DNA from: Treponema_C sp050320395
Lineage (GTDB): Bacteria > Spirochaetota > Spirochaetia > Treponematales > Treponemataceae
Assembly: GCF_050320395.1 (NCBI RefSeq)
Contig: NZ_CP144459.1
Coordinates: 558,001 to 622,000, forward strand
DNA length: 64,000 bases
Direction: 5' to 3'
The notes under the pieces were generated by a model that made no database searches, was not told the DNA's origin, and saw only the letters and a list, made by a program, of their open reading frames with translations. Below, one piece after another: positions 52,291 through 61,166 of the stretch (the stretch's first letter is position 1; each line of letters begins with the position of its first letter). A program made the translations under genes and the position numbers.

Positions 52291-52326
52291 AAGGCCGTTC
52301 CGGAAGCTTTCGGAACGGCCTTTTTT
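52291..52326 (+). terminator. Terminator of tRNA-Lys
   Basis: AAGGCCGTTCCG (52291-52302) pairs perfectly with CGGAACGGCCTT (52311-52322), followed by a T-run. Confidence 0.88.
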
Positions 52327-52398
52327 ATAAGCGGACACCTTGCTTCGAAAGCCGCTTGCGCTTTTATTACTTTAATATTCGGGAGTGTCTCGGCCTAT

Positions 52399-52851
52399 TT
52401 ACAATTCGGCAAGCATTTGTGCGGGGTTTTCGGGAGCCTTGACGTTTGTAAAAGCTTTTGCGATTACGCCCTTTTCGTCAATCAAATAGGTAGTACGCAC
52501 AATTCCCATGCTCTTTTTCCCGTACATGATTTTTTCCCGCCATACGTCGTAGTCTTTGATTGTCTTTAACTCCGTATCGGCAAGCAAGGTAAAGGGAAGG
52601 TTAAAATCGTTTTCAAATTTTTTATGAGACGCAACTCCGTCCTTACTTACACCCAATATAACCGCATTTTTTTCGGTAAATTGCGGGTACAATTCCGCAA
52701 ATCCGCAAGCCTGTTTTGTACAACCCGGCGTATTGTCTTTCGGATAAAAATATAAAATAATCTTTTTTCCCGCATAGTCTTTTAAGCTGTGCACGGTACC
52801 GTTTTGGTCCGGCAGCGTAAAGTCGGGTGCCTTTGTTCCTTCCGTAAGCAT
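52399..52851 (-). CDS. bcp: Peroxiredoxin Bcp (thioredoxin-dependent thiol peroxidase)
   Basis: 150 residues. The peroxidatic cysteine C44 and resolving C49 are in YPKDNTPGCTKQAC, the PrxQ/Bcp form. It reduces hydrogen and organic peroxides in the cytoplasm. AAGGAGG precedes the ATG, 9 bp after the mscS stop, so it is probably cotranscribed with mscS. Confidence 0.94.
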   Translation of the reverse strand: MLTEGTKAPDFTLPDQNGTVHSLKDYAGKKIILYFYPKDNTPGCTKQACGFAELYPQFTEKNAVILGVSKDGVASHKKFENDFNLPFTLLADTELKTIKDYDVWREKIMYGKKSMGIVRTTYLIDEKGVIAKAFTNVKAPENPAQMLAEL

Positions 52852-52860
52852 ATTGCCTCC

Positions 52861-53802
52861 TTATTGTTTTTTTGCGGTTGATTTTACAGCCGCCTTTGTT
52901 TCTTTTACAGCCGTTTTTTTTACAGCCGTTTTTTGGGGATTTGCTTTGCTTCCCGAAAAATCCTGAGGAAAATCTTTGATATGGATGTCCGTTTGTGTAA
53001 AGGGAATCTCGATACCTGCTTTTTTCAAAGTGTCGTTTACATCGATAAAAATCGAGTTGCGCAGATTCACAAAATCATCGATTTTTGTCCATGTAAGCAG
53101 GGTGAGGTTGACACCTGAAGGTGAAAAAGCCGACCATAACAATGAGGGGGCCGGGTCATCCACGCAAAACTGATTTCGCTTGGCCGTGTCCAACAGGAGT
53201 TGTTCAAGTTTGCTCAAATCGGTACCGTAAGGAACCGATAATTCCGTTCGCACCCTGCGGAAAGGGAAATGCGAGTAATTTATGAGGTTTGCTTTAATTA
53301 TGGTTTCGTTGGGAACCCGCACATATTGGCTGTCAAAGGTTTTTAAGACCACGGATAATAGATTGATTGCCTGTACGGTACCGATGGTTCCGGCTATTTC
53401 GATAATATCGCCGATTTTAAAGGCGCGTTCCGTAATGACAAAGAGACCCGAAATAACGTTTGAAATTGACGTTTGGGCTGCAAAACCGATGGCGATACCG
53501 GCTATTCCCGCCGCACCCAATATGGCGCTGATGTTGATACCGAGCCGATTAAATATCGTTACAACAATAACGGTAAAGGCACTGTAGTGAATGATTTTAT
53601 TGACAATATGCTGGGTTTGCAATGAGGATTTATGGATAATGAATTTTTTTACAAGGACGCTGAGTATTTTGAAAAAAATGTAAATAAGCGCAAGCGTCAT
53701 GACAAATTGGGCTGCTTTCCATAAGCCGGCAGCGCTCAGATCCGCTTTAAATCCGGTTACCGATAAAAAGAATTTTTCAAGAGATGTTGTTAATGTGTTC
53801 AT
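52861..53802 (-). CDS. mscS: Small-conductance mechanosensitive channel, MscS family
   Basis: 313 residues. Two to three N-terminal helices, the pore-lining Gly/Ala-rich TM3 (ISAILGAAGIAGIAIGFAAQTSISNVISGLF), the beta domain (FKIGDIIEIAGTIGTVQAINLLSVVLKTFD) and a Lys/Ala-rich tail. It releases solutes on hypo-osmotic shock. No Shine-Dalgarno is seen; an extended -10 (TGTGATACA) ends about 9 bases before the ATG, another possible leaderless start. Confidence 0.9.
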   Translation of the reverse strand: MNTLTTSLEKFFLSVTGFKADLSAAGLWKAAQFVMTLALIYIFFKILSVLVKKFIIHKSSLQTQHIVNKIIHYSAFTVIVVTIFNRLGINISAILGAAGIAGIAIGFAAQTSISNVISGLFVITERAFKIGDIIEIAGTIGTVQAINLLSVVLKTFDSQYVRVPNETIIKANLINYSHFPFRRVRTELSVPYGTDLSKLEQLLLDTAKRNQFCVDDPAPSLLWSAFSPSGVNLTLLTWTKIDDFVNLRNSIFIDVNDTLKKAGIEIPFTQTDIHIKDFPQDFSGSKANPQKTAVKKTAVKETKAAVKSTAKKQ

Positions 53803-53851
53803 ACAAAAAAGTGTATCACAAGTAGAAAAAAATGAGAATAGGAAAAGAGAA

Positions 53852-53885
53852 GGGCCTTGTTAAAACCTTTGGTTTAGCAAGGCCC
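53852..53885 (-). terminator. Terminator of the TetR-controlled membrane protein operon
   Basis: GGGCCTTG (53852-53859) pairs with CAAGGCCC (53878-53885), with AAACC/GGTTT inside; on the minus strand it is followed by a T-rich run. Confidence 0.78.
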
Positions 53886-53902
53886 CGGTGTTTTTTACGG
53901 CA

Positions 53903-54319
53903 TTATTTTTCGGCGTATGCTTTTTTTAGCGAAAGCAAAAATAAAATTAAACCCGTACCGGTTAAAATATGGCCTATGCCCGCAATGCCCGATATGGATG
54001 CATCGAGGCCCTTTGAAAGCGTTATGTTCAATACCTGAGGTATGCCGCGTACTACCATCATAACGGCGGTCAGGGGTACTCCGATATTGTACAATTTCAA
54101 AAAGGTGCGGAAGGTTTTAAATTCAGATAAATCCTTATGGGCGCTGAACAGGGCGGCAAGTAAAAAAATCACCATGCCCAAGAGGAAGAGGTGAGGGTGT
54201 ACCTTGCCCAAAGCGGTTGTACCCGAAAAGCCGTTCCACTTTGTAAATTCCCGGTAAAAGACACCGCCTGCGGCGGCAGCCAAGGCATAGATAAATGCCG
54301 TATCCAAATATTTTTTCAT
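53903..54319 (-). CDS. DUF2871-like small membrane protein
   Basis: 138 residues from ATG 54319, which has AGGAG upstream (a longer reading from 54340 does not). Four transmembrane helices; motifs GGVFYREFTKW, LGKVHPHLFLLGMVIFLLAALF and GIAGIGHILTGTGLILFLLSLK fit the DUF2871 family from memory. The conserved His in HPHLF and GH may bind a cofactor or metal, but no function is known. Second gene after TetR's operator. Confidence 0.7.
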   Translation of the reverse strand: MKKYLDTAFIYALAAAAGGVFYREFTKWNGFSGTTALGKVHPHLFLLGMVIFLLAALFSAHKDLSEFKTFRTFLKLYNIGVPLTAVMMVVRGIPQVLNITLSKGLDASISGIAGIGHILTGTGLILFLLSLKKAYAEK

Positions 54320-54365
54320 TTTTTCTCCTGTGAAAAACATTTCAATGAGACCTGGCTCAAAATCT

Positions 54366-55043
54366 TTAACGTGCCGTACCCGTATCGTTTTTTCTCATTG
54401 CCTGAAAACCTATGACAACAGTCCATACATAGGCACAGGTTTTGGGAATCATTAAGATACCGGTAAGCGGAAAGGTATCCGAAAAAAGAACAACCGGAAT
54501 ATAAAACCCGAAGCTGAGTACGATGGTAAGCCAAAGTAAACCGAATGCCTTATCGTTGTTTTCTTTTGCACTTTTGTAAAATAAAACGATAATTAAAAGC
54601 CCCAGAATCGTAAAGGGAATGTTACGGTAAATAGCCCATGAAAGCGGGGAAACCGGACTTGTCCATGCATTTTGCGGCATAAAGCAAAGTACGATGCGCA
54701 GTACGGAGAGTATATATACCGCTGCCGTTATGTTTTTTTTCTCGGTAATACCGTAGCGCTCGCGCCATACGTGATAGAGCAAAACATAAAAAAGGGTCAT
54801 CGTTACCGAGGTGATCCATTTTCCGATACCGAGGGATACAACATGATTTTCAAGTCCCGTCGTTAAAAGGGCTGTCGAACGGGGAATAAGGTGAAAAGCA
54901 TCTCCGAATCCCAGGGTAACAGCCATAATTCCGTAGAGCAAAAACTGTTTTTGCCCCTTTGCATTTTTGATCATAAGAATACCGAGGATAATAACCGTCG
55001 GTAAATAAATAAAATCAAAAATCGTTTCCATAATTGCCTGCAT
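54366..55043 (-). CDS. Seven-helix membrane protein under TetR control
   Basis: 225 residues from ATG 55043 (GGAGG upstream). About seven transmembrane helices, including GIMAVTLGFGDAFHLIPR, WITSVTMTLFYVLLYHVW and SFGFYIPVVLFS. I do not recognise a named family. It is followed by the DUF2871-like gene 46 bp downstream and preceded by a palindromic operator also found before tetR, so the pair is probably induced when TetR binds its ligand. Confidence 0.68.
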   Translation of the reverse strand: MQAIMETIFDFIYLPTVIILGILMIKNAKGQKQFLLYGIMAVTLGFGDAFHLIPRSTALLTTGLENHVVSLGIGKWITSVTMTLFYVLLYHVWRERYGITEKKNITAAVYILSVLRIVLCFMPQNAWTSPVSPLSWAIYRNIPFTILGLLIIVLFYKSAKENNDKAFGLLWLTIVLSFGFYIPVVLFSDTFPLTGILMIPKTCAYVWTVVIGFQAMRKNDTGTAR

Positions 55044-55065
55044 ATTTCGTCCTCCGAAAATAAAT

Positions 55066-55117
55066 ATGAACAATGTTCATGTTGTGGTATATAAAAACCG
55101 GTATCCGGAAAAATCAA
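55066..55117 (-). promoter_or_regulatory. Operator and promoter of the membrane-protein operon
   Basis: ATGAACAATGTTCAT (55066-55080) is a perfect dyad with one central base. Upstream on the minus strand lies TTGATT (55117-55112), 18 bp, TATATA (55093-55088), so the operator covers the transcription start. The same TGAACAAYGTTCA site precedes tetR. Confidence 0.68.
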
Positions 55118-55151
55118 ACGGATTTTTACGCGGATCCGGCTTTTTACACAA

Positions 55152-55742
55152 TTAAGGGTATATGATTTTTCGTATACCCGCTATCAATACAGCGCACGAC
55201 TGTTTTTGCAAAATCAACAAGCCGATAAAATTCGTCAATACAAGGTCGGTAAAATCTTCTTCACTGAAGTCCTTGGAAAAAAGATTTTTTTTGACGGCCG
55301 TATCCGCTTGTAATATACAGAGCATTTCCCTTTTTACCGATGAAAAATAACCATACATTTTTTTCCGGGCCTCCTCTTTGGAGTTTCCGGTAAAGTTCAT
55401 CGAGTGTGCGGTAAAAAAGTCGGGATACTTCACCGTTCCCTTTTTGATTTTTTTAAAAACGGCTTCCATATATTCGGTAAACGAAATGCCCGGCTTGTAT
55501 TTTGATGCGGTACCGAAGATACTGTGCCATACGCTTTCAACCGCAGCCATAATCAAAGCGTCTTTTGAGTAAAAGTAATTATATACCGAACCCAGCGCTA
55601 TATTACAGCGTTTTGCAACGGCGCGCATATTTAAAGCGGCCAAGCCCTTTTCGGACACTATCGCCTTACATGCTTCAAGTATTTCTTCTTTCGATGTTGC
55701 CGCCGTATTGATACAAGCCTCCTTAAACTGAACGTTGTTCAT
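55152..55742 (-). CDS. TetR-family repressor
   Basis: About 186-196 residues. The helix-turn-helix spans SKEEILEACKAIVSEKGLAALNMRAVAKRCNIALGSVYNYFYSKDALIMAAVE, followed by a helical ligand domain. The start is uncertain: the only ATG before the domain (55742) overlaps the -10 box, while a perfect AAGGAGG (55724-55718) points to an ATC codon at 55712. It lies upstream of, and on the same strand as, the two membrane-protein genes and shares an operator with them, implying autoregulation. Confidence 0.82.
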   Translation of the reverse strand: MNNVQFKEACINTAATSKEEILEACKAIVSEKGLAALNMRAVAKRCNIALGSVYNYFYSKDALIMAAVESVWHSIFGTASKYKPGISFTEYMEAVFKKIKKGTVKYPDFFTAHSMNFTGNSKEEARKKMYGYFSSVKREMLCILQADTAVKKNLFSKDFSEEDFTDLVLTNFIGLLILQKQSCAVLIAGIRKIIYP

Positions 55743-55768
55743 TATAACCTTTTTTTATTTTTTGTCAA
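55729..55768 (-). promoter_or_regulatory. tetR promoter and operator
   Basis: Minus strand TTGACA (55768-55763), 16 bp, TATAAT (55746-55741), then TGAACAACGTTCA (55741-55729), a near match to the operator at 55066. Confidence 0.7.
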
Positions 55769-55845
55769 GTGTTTTTTATCCTCGGCAGTCTTTGCAAAAA
55801 AAATAAAAAAGGGTCTTGCGGCCTGCTTTTGTCCGGCTTTTTGCA

Positions 55846-55874
55846 TTGACAAAGTGCAGTCGAAATTTTACAAT
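55846..55874 (+). promoter_or_regulatory. Promoter of arcB-arcC
   Basis: TTGACA (55846-55851), 17 bp, TACAAT (55869-55874), 50 bases before the arcB ATG, which has GGGAG upstream. Confidence 0.75.
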
Positions 55875-55924
55875 TCATTTCATTATGAAGGCTGACACTT
55901 TCTTAACTTTTTACGGGAGATGCT

Positions 55925-56911
55925 ATGAATCTGCGCGGAAGAAATTTTTTAAAACTGCTTGATTTTACCTCGGATGAAATTCGGTATTTACTCGATTTAT
56001 CCGCTGAATTAAAACGGATGAAAATGGCGGGGGTATCTCACCGTTATTTGACGGGAAAAAATATAGTATTGCTGTTTGAAAAAACATCGACGCGTACCCG
56101 CTGTGCTTTTGAAGTGGGGGCTATGGATTTGGGGTTGGGGGTAACCTTTTTGGATCCCGGCTCAAGCCAGATGGGGAAAAAAGAAAGCATTGCCGATACC
56201 GCGCGCGTTCTCGGACGTATGTACGACGGTATTGAATACCGCGGTTTTTCGCAAAAGATTGTTGAAGATATTGCACGCTATTCGGGTGTTCCCGTTTGGA
56301 ACGGCTTGACCGACGACTTTCATCCGACCCAAGTGCTTGCAGCCCTGTTAACCATAGAAGAAAAGCTGGGCCGGCTTCGCGGTTTAAATTTTACCTTTAT
56401 GGGAGATGCGCGAAATAACGTCGCCAATTCGATGATGATAGGCTGCGCAAAGATGGGGCTGAACTTTACCGCCTGCGCTCCTTCTCACCTGTATCCTAAG
56501 GCCGAGCTGATACGGGAAGCCGAAAAAATTGCGGCAAAAACGGGCTCGACCCTGCGTTTTACATCCGACATTGACGAGGGGGCATCCGATACGGATATTA
56601 TCTATACCGATATTTGGGTGTCGATGGGAGAGCCCGACAGCGTATGGGAAGAGCGCATTGCCGCATTAAAAAAATATCAAGTCAATAAGGACTTAATGGC
56701 AAAGGCTAAACCGACGGCTCTTTTTATGCACTGTCTTCCGTCTTTTCACGATACGAATACGAGTATCGGAGCCGAAATCGCAAAAAAATTCGGGCTGCCT
56801 GAAATGGAAGTTACGGATGAAGTATTCGAGTCGGAACAGTCGGTTGTCTTCGACGAGGCGGAAAACCGCATGCATACGATAAAGGCCGTTATGTATGCGA
56901 CTTTAAAATAA
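55925..56911 (+). CDS. arcB: Ornithine carbamoyltransferase, catabolic type
   Basis: 328 residues. Carbamoyl-phosphate site FEKTSTRTRCAFEV, HPTQVLAALLTI, the SMG loop (WVSMGEPD) and FMHCLPSFHD. With carbamate kinase next to it, it most likely runs in the catabolic direction, splitting citrulline into ornithine and carbamoyl phosphate. Arginine deiminase (arcA) and the arginine/ornithine antiporter are not in the window, so citrulline must come from elsewhere. Confidence 0.93.
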   Translation: MNLRGRNFLKLLDFTSDEIRYLLDLSAELKRMKMAGVSHRYLTGKNIVLLFEKTSTRTRCAFEVGAMDLGLGVTFLDPGSSQMGKKESIADTARVLGRMYDGIEYRGFSQKIVEDIARYSGVPVWNGLTDDFHPTQVLAALLTIEEKLGRLRGLNFTFMGDARNNVANSMMIGCAKMGLNFTACAPSHLYPKAELIREAEKIAAKTGSTLRFTSDIDEGASDTDIIYTDIWVSMGEPDSVWEERIAALKKYQVNKDLMAKAKPTALFMHCLPSFHDTNTSIGAEIAKKFGLPEMEVTDEVFESEQSVVFDEAENRMHTIKAVMYATLK

Positions 56912-56931
56912 AGATGAGCCGGGATAATCTT

Positions 56932-57876
56932 ATGAAAACAAAAACGCTTGTTATAGCTTTGGGCGGAAACGCATTGGGTAATACACCCGAAGAACAACTC
57001 AAGCTGACCGAACATACGGCTTCGGTAATTGCTTCTCTTGCCGAAGAAGGACACCGCATTATCATTGCCCACGGCAACGGTCCTCAAGTCGGTATGATAA
57101 ATGCCGCCTTCGATTTTTCCTCTGAAAAAGGAGGCGGTACTCCTTCCATGCCCTTTCCCGAATGCGGAGCCATGTCGCAGGGCTATATCGGTTACCACAT
57201 TGCCCAAGCCGTACAAAACGAACTGAAAAAACGCGGCATAAAGCGAAACTGTGCATGTCTTGTAACGCAGGTACTTGTCGATGAAAACGACGGCGCTTTC
57301 GACAAGCCTTCAAAGCCTATCGGAAGCTTTATGTCTAAAGAAAAAGCCGAACACATTGCCGCTCAAACGGGTTTTGTATTTGCCGAAGATGCAGGGCGCG
57401 GCTGGAGGAGGGTAGTACCTTCTCCTCTTCCTAAAAAGATTATCGAACTTGATACGGTTCAAGCCTTAAGCGAAGGCGGCACCCTCGTTATTACTGTCGG
57501 AGGCGGCGGTATACCGGTTATTCAAAATAAGGACGGCCGGTTAAGCGGTATTCCCGCCGTTATCGACAAAGACAGGTCTGCCGCCCTTCTTGCACGGGAG
57601 CTGAAAGCGGATATGCTGATTATTTTAACCGCCGTAGAAAAGGTGTGTCTTGATTTTAATAAGCCCTCTGAAAAAGCTCTCGATGCTTTAAGCTGCGAGG
57701 ATGCCACGCGCCGTATAAAAGAAGGGCATTTTGCCCCCGGCTCCATGCTCCCGAAAATCGAAGCCTGTGTGGACTTTTTGGAACATTCCGGTGAGGGAAG
57801 CGAAGCGCTTATCACCTCCCTCGAAAAGGCAAAAGAAGCCCTGCACGGTAAAACCGGTACAAGGCTGTACAAATGA
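56932..57876 (+). CDS. arcC: Carbamate kinase
   Basis: 314 residues from ATG 56932 (MKTKTLVIALGGNAL, with GGGAT upstream); ATG 56914 in the same frame is possible. HGNGPQVG near residue 45, the PMPFPECGAMSQGYIGY loop and TVGGGGIPVI near residue 180 are typical. It makes ATP from carbamoyl phosphate and ADP, completing energy capture from citrulline. Starts 20 bp after arcB. Confidence 0.93.
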   Translation: MKTKTLVIALGGNALGNTPEEQLKLTEHTASVIASLAEEGHRIIIAHGNGPQVGMINAAFDFSSEKGGGTPSMPFPECGAMSQGYIGYHIAQAVQNELKKRGIKRNCACLVTQVLVDENDGAFDKPSKPIGSFMSKEKAEHIAAQTGFVFAEDAGRGWRRVVPSPLPKKIIELDTVQALSEGGTLVITVGGGGIPVIQNKDGRLSGIPAVIDKDRSAALLARELKADMLIILTAVEKVCLDFNKPSEKALDALSCEDATRRIKEGHFAPGSMLPKIEACVDFLEHSGEGSEALITSLEKAKEALHGKTGTRLYK

Positions 57877-57887
57877 AAGCGGGGAAA

Positions 57888-57978
57888 ACCGCAGGGCACG
57901 CCAAATTCGCAAAGAAAATAAAAAAGAGGGCTCGTTAGTTCCCGTAGAGCCTTTGCGTTTCCCGCGTCCCCTGCGTGA
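57888..57978. repeat. Degenerate single copy of the ~96-bp repeat
   Basis: ACCGCAGGGCACGCCAAATT and TTCGCAAAG near the left end and CCTTTGCGTTTCCCGCGTCC, CCTGCGTGA near the right end match the repeat family at 12801. It fills most of the arcC-purB gap. Confidence 0.65.
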
Positions 57979-58028
57979 CTGCCCCGTTTTGCAGTTTTTT
58001 TTCAGCAGGTAGGGTATTTTACTGCGGC

Positions 58029-59459
58029 TTAGGTATCCGCTTCGGCAATTTTGCGGTATTTTGCCGCCAATGAGCGGGCCTTTTCGGCTGCAAGGCCGCG
58101 GTAGCGTTCGGGTTTTTCAAAAAACGAAGCTGCATCCTCTATACCGAGCATTTCCAAGCGGGCGGTGATACGCTCAAAGGTTTCCTTTTGCTTTTGCAGG
58201 GCTTCAAAAAAGCTTATGCCGGAGTGTTCCGCATCGAGGGTAATTTTGCGTATAACTTCGTGGGCATCCGAAACGCCGCTTTCGGCAAGCAAAAGATAGG
58301 CGGGCTCCGCAAGAATGCCGCCTTTTACCTTACCGCCTGCCGCGTTTAAGTTGCGCATCATGCCTTCGGCATCCGCATTAAGGCCGGCAACAACGTTTTT
58401 CATACGTTCCGCGGCGAGGGTAAAGCCCGTTAAGTAGTCGGCGACAAAACGCTGACTTGCCGAGTTTGTCAAATCTCTCTGGTGCTCGGAAATCTGGTCC
58501 ATAAAAAAAGTCATAACGCGCGGTGCAAAAGCCTTCCATAAGGATTTTACGTGTTCGCTGTTCCAAGGGTTGCGCTTTTGCGGCATGGTTGAAGAACCTA
58601 CCTGATCGGCACTGAAATATTCGAATACTTCGCCGATTTCGCTGCGCTGCAAATTGCGTAAATCGTCGGCAAGGTTTGCCAAAATGCCGAAAGCCACATT
58701 GCATTCCAGTAAGAGGCGCAAAAGATATTCGGGTTCCACAAGCTGGGTTGAATGTTCGGAAGGTTGAAGTCCCAAATAGCCCAAATATAAACGCTCAAGT
58801 TCTTCCGGGTCTTTTACGAGCATGGATGTACCGTTGTAGGCGCCGACCGGACCTGCAAGTTTTCCGCGCAAATTTTTTGACAAGCGCTCTATTTCGATAA
58901 TCGATTTTCCCAACCGGCTTACATATTCGGCGATTGCAAAGCCGAATGTTACGGGTACCGCATGCTGGCCGTGGGTGCGCCCCGTTTGCGGAACTTCGGC
59001 ATCCCGTTCGGCTATGTCGCACAGGTGTTTTTCCAAGCCGCGCAATACGGGTAAAATAACCTGCTGCACGCAGTCCCGTATACGCATCGAAAGGGCCGTA
59101 TCCAAAATGTCGACGCTGGTTGCGCCCAAGTGTACCAGAGGCGCCGTTTCACTCGGAACCATCGTTTTAAGCACGTTTACAAGGGCGCGTATATTGTGTT
59201 TTGTTTTTTCTTCTTCGGCATAAACGCGCGCAGGGTCAATTGTCCATGCAACGGTGTCGAGTTTTTCTTCGGTTTCCGCATCGAGTGTACCGCGCATTTT
59301 AAGGTGAGCCTTTATAAGGGCGGTTTCGGCCTTGGCGCAGGAAATAACGGCCGCCTGCTCGGAAATATATGAAGATAAATCGTTAAAAACTTTCGCTTCC
59401 GAAAGCGAATAGCGGTGGTCCAAGGGAGAAATGTTTAAAAAAATACTGCGTGATTCCAT
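58029..59459 (-). CDS. purB: Adenylosuccinate lyase
   Basis: 476 residues. Fumarase/aspartase superfamily signature SSTMPQKRNP near residue 295 and the catalytic TGRTHGQHAVPVTFG loop near residue 160, with HLGATSVDI before it. It splits adenylosuccinate and SAICAR in purine synthesis. The start MESRSIFLNISPLDHRYS is the family norm. No clear Shine-Dalgarno; it lies 4 bp after the small FliG-like gene's stop and may be translationally coupled to it. Confidence 0.95.
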   Translation of the reverse strand: MESRSIFLNISPLDHRYSLSEAKVFNDLSSYISEQAAVISCAKAETALIKAHLKMRGTLDAETEEKLDTVAWTIDPARVYAEEEKTKHNIRALVNVLKTMVPSETAPLVHLGATSVDILDTALSMRIRDCVQQVILPVLRGLEKHLCDIAERDAEVPQTGRTHGQHAVPVTFGFAIAEYVSRLGKSIIEIERLSKNLRGKLAGPVGAYNGTSMLVKDPEELERLYLGYLGLQPSEHSTQLVEPEYLLRLLLECNVAFGILANLADDLRNLQRSEIGEVFEYFSADQVGSSTMPQKRNPWNSEHVKSLWKAFAPRVMTFFMDQISEHQRDLTNSASQRFVADYLTGFTLAAERMKNVVAGLNADAEGMMRNLNAAGGKVKGGILAEPAYLLLAESGVSDAHEVIRKITLDAEHSGISFFEALQKQKETFERITARLEMLGIEDAASFFEKPERYRGLAAEKARSLAAKYRKIAEADT

Positions 59460-59463
59460 AATG

Positions 59464-59745
59464 TTATAGACTCTCTTTTTCTGCTTGTAAAAAGCGGAGA
59501 TATGTTTGTAAAATACGTTCCTGCGCTTGTTCCACTTGAATGAGAGGAACCGTACCTATTCTCATCTTTTCATCAGTAAGCGCGGCCGCGTCCTCTTTCG
59601 GCATAAGGCCTTCAATAAACTCATTCATTTGCGGAGATGCGCCTTTGAGCGCAAGTACCGTATCCCGTATGGAAAATTCGGCTATTGTCTTTTGTACAAC
59701 GGCTGTATCCGCCGTAAGTAAATCTTCAAACGAGCGTGGCACCAT
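59464..59745 (-). CDS. Small stand-alone FliG-like helical domain protein
   Basis: 93 residues. FSIRDTVLALKGASPQMNEFIEGLMPKEDAAALTDEKMRIGTVPLIQVEQAQERILQTYLRFL resembles one armadillo-type unit of the flagellar switch protein FliG (vlalkGas...mskraa..l.ed...gpv...dve.aQ..il). A full FliG is ~340 residues, so this is a single domain without the rest. GGAGG precedes the ATG, and purB follows 4 bp later. It could modulate the motor or be a repurposed domain; function unknown. Confidence 0.6.
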   Translation of the reverse strand: MVPRSFEDLLTADTAVVQKTIAEFSIRDTVLALKGASPQMNEFIEGLMPKEDAAALTDEKMRIGTVPLIQVEQAQERILQTYLRFLQAEKESL

Positions 59746-59858
59746 ATTATCCTCCGCATACTGAATTTATTACAGTATAACATATACGAGCGGTATTGAC
59801 TATACAAAAAACGAAAAGCGTGATATAACTAAGATAGGTACATAAAAAAGAGGATGCC

Positions 59859-61091
59859 ATGCCCTATTGCGACCCTACAAATCTTGCCGTTATAGCCTGT
59901 CCCGGCGGACAGGTTTTTGCGGATGCCGTGATTGCACATTTACGGCATATTTATAAACATCGATTTAATTTAAAATCCGACGGGATTTTAAAACGTTATG
60001 CAAAAGAAAAAGACGAACTTGTAAAAGATATAAATTATTTTAATGATTTAAAAACAGCCGACCTTTGTGTACGCGGTAATGTTGATTCCTATCGCGCACC
60101 GCTTTTTAAAACGGAAACGGAATTTACATATTTTATGAACGGCGAGTTCAAAACCGAAATTAAAAGCTGTATACGCGGAAAAGACGTATATATTTTCCAG
60201 GATGTGGAAAATCATCAGGTTTTGAGCTTAAACGGCGGTAAAAATAAATGCTCGCTTTCGGTTAACGACCATATTATGTCCATGCTCGTTACAATCGATG
60301 CGGTACGCCAGGCGGGGGCTTCAAAGATTACCCTTGTCGTGCCCGTTTATCCGTACAGCCGCCAGCACAAAAAAAAGGGAAGAGAAGGCTTGACGGCCAG
60401 TCTTTTAGGCCATATTTACGAGAATATGGGCGTAAACCGTATCATTACCCTTGATATCCATTCGCGCGAAATAGAAAATGCCTTTTCCCGCATTAACTTG
60501 GAAAACCTGCACGCAAGCTATCAAATTATTCGCGAACTTACGAAGCTGGTCGATTTGACGGGTAACACGGAAGATATCGTTATTGTCGCTCCGGATACGG
60601 GTGCGGTTGACCGCAATAAATTTTATTCGGCGGGCTTGCAAAAACCCCTTGCGATGATTTATAAAGAGCGCGATTATTCAATCGTTACGCAAAATGCAAA
60701 AGATACGAATATAAAATCGATAAAACTGCTCGGAGACGTTCACGGTAAGGTCGCCTTTTTAGCCGATGATATGCTCGGTACCGGCGGCACTCTTTTAAAA
60801 GCGATGGAATTCCTTAAAGAACAGGGAGCGACAAAGGTAATTGCGGCAATCAGTCTGCCCTTTTTTACCGGCAATGCGATTGAACTGTTCAATGAAGCCT
60901 ATGCGAAAGGGCACTTTTATCGAATAATCGGAACGAACGCCGTGTATCACGAAGAGCTTTTAAACTGCGAGTGGTATATCAATACCGATGTAAGCGGCTT
61001 GTTTGCAAATATTATTGCGCGCCTTCATCACAATCAATCTTTGAGCCATCTTTTGGATAATCGCAATATTATTGAAAAACTGGTAAAATAA
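59859..61091 (+). CDS. Ribose-phosphate pyrophosphokinase-like protein, extended
   Basis: 410 residues against ~315 for usual PRPP synthetase. The N-terminal ~100 residues contain inserted sequence (FNLKSDGILKRYAKEKDELVKDINYFNDLKTADLCVRGNVDSY) between the first strand and the GEFKTEI motif. TLVVPVYPYSRQHKKKGREG, ITLDIHSREIENAF and the PRPP-binding FLADDMLGTGGTLLKA are present. It should make PRPP from ribose-5-phosphate and ATP, the same metabolite made by the ribokinases here. GAGG precedes the ATG. Confidence 0.85.
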   Translation: MPYCDPTNLAVIACPGGQVFADAVIAHLRHIYKHRFNLKSDGILKRYAKEKDELVKDINYFNDLKTADLCVRGNVDSYRAPLFKTETEFTYFMNGEFKTEIKSCIRGKDVYIFQDVENHQVLSLNGGKNKCSLSVNDHIMSMLVTIDAVRQAGASKITLVVPVYPYSRQHKKKGREGLTASLLGHIYENMGVNRIITLDIHSREIENAFSRINLENLHASYQIIRELTKLVDLTGNTEDIVIVAPDTGAVDRNKFYSAGLQKPLAMIYKERDYSIVTQNAKDTNIKSIKLLGDVHGKVAFLADDMLGTGGTLLKAMEFLKEQGATKVIAAISLPFFTGNAIELFNEAYAKGHFYRIIGTNAVYHEELLNCEWYINTDVSGLFANIIARLHHNQSLSHLLDNRNIIEKLVK

Positions 61092-61098
61092 ATCAATG

Positions 61099-61125
61099 TG
61101 TCTGAAAACATACGGCTTTCAGACA
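61099..61125 (+). terminator. Hairpin after the PRPP-synthetase gene
   Basis: TGTCTGAAA (61099-61107) and TTTCAGACA (61117-61125) pair perfectly around a 9-base loop; CCCC, not T, follows, so it may be weak. Confidence 0.5.
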
Positions 61126-61166
61126 TCCCCGGCGTTTAATACGGCTTTATAAGGGAGGGAGCAGTT

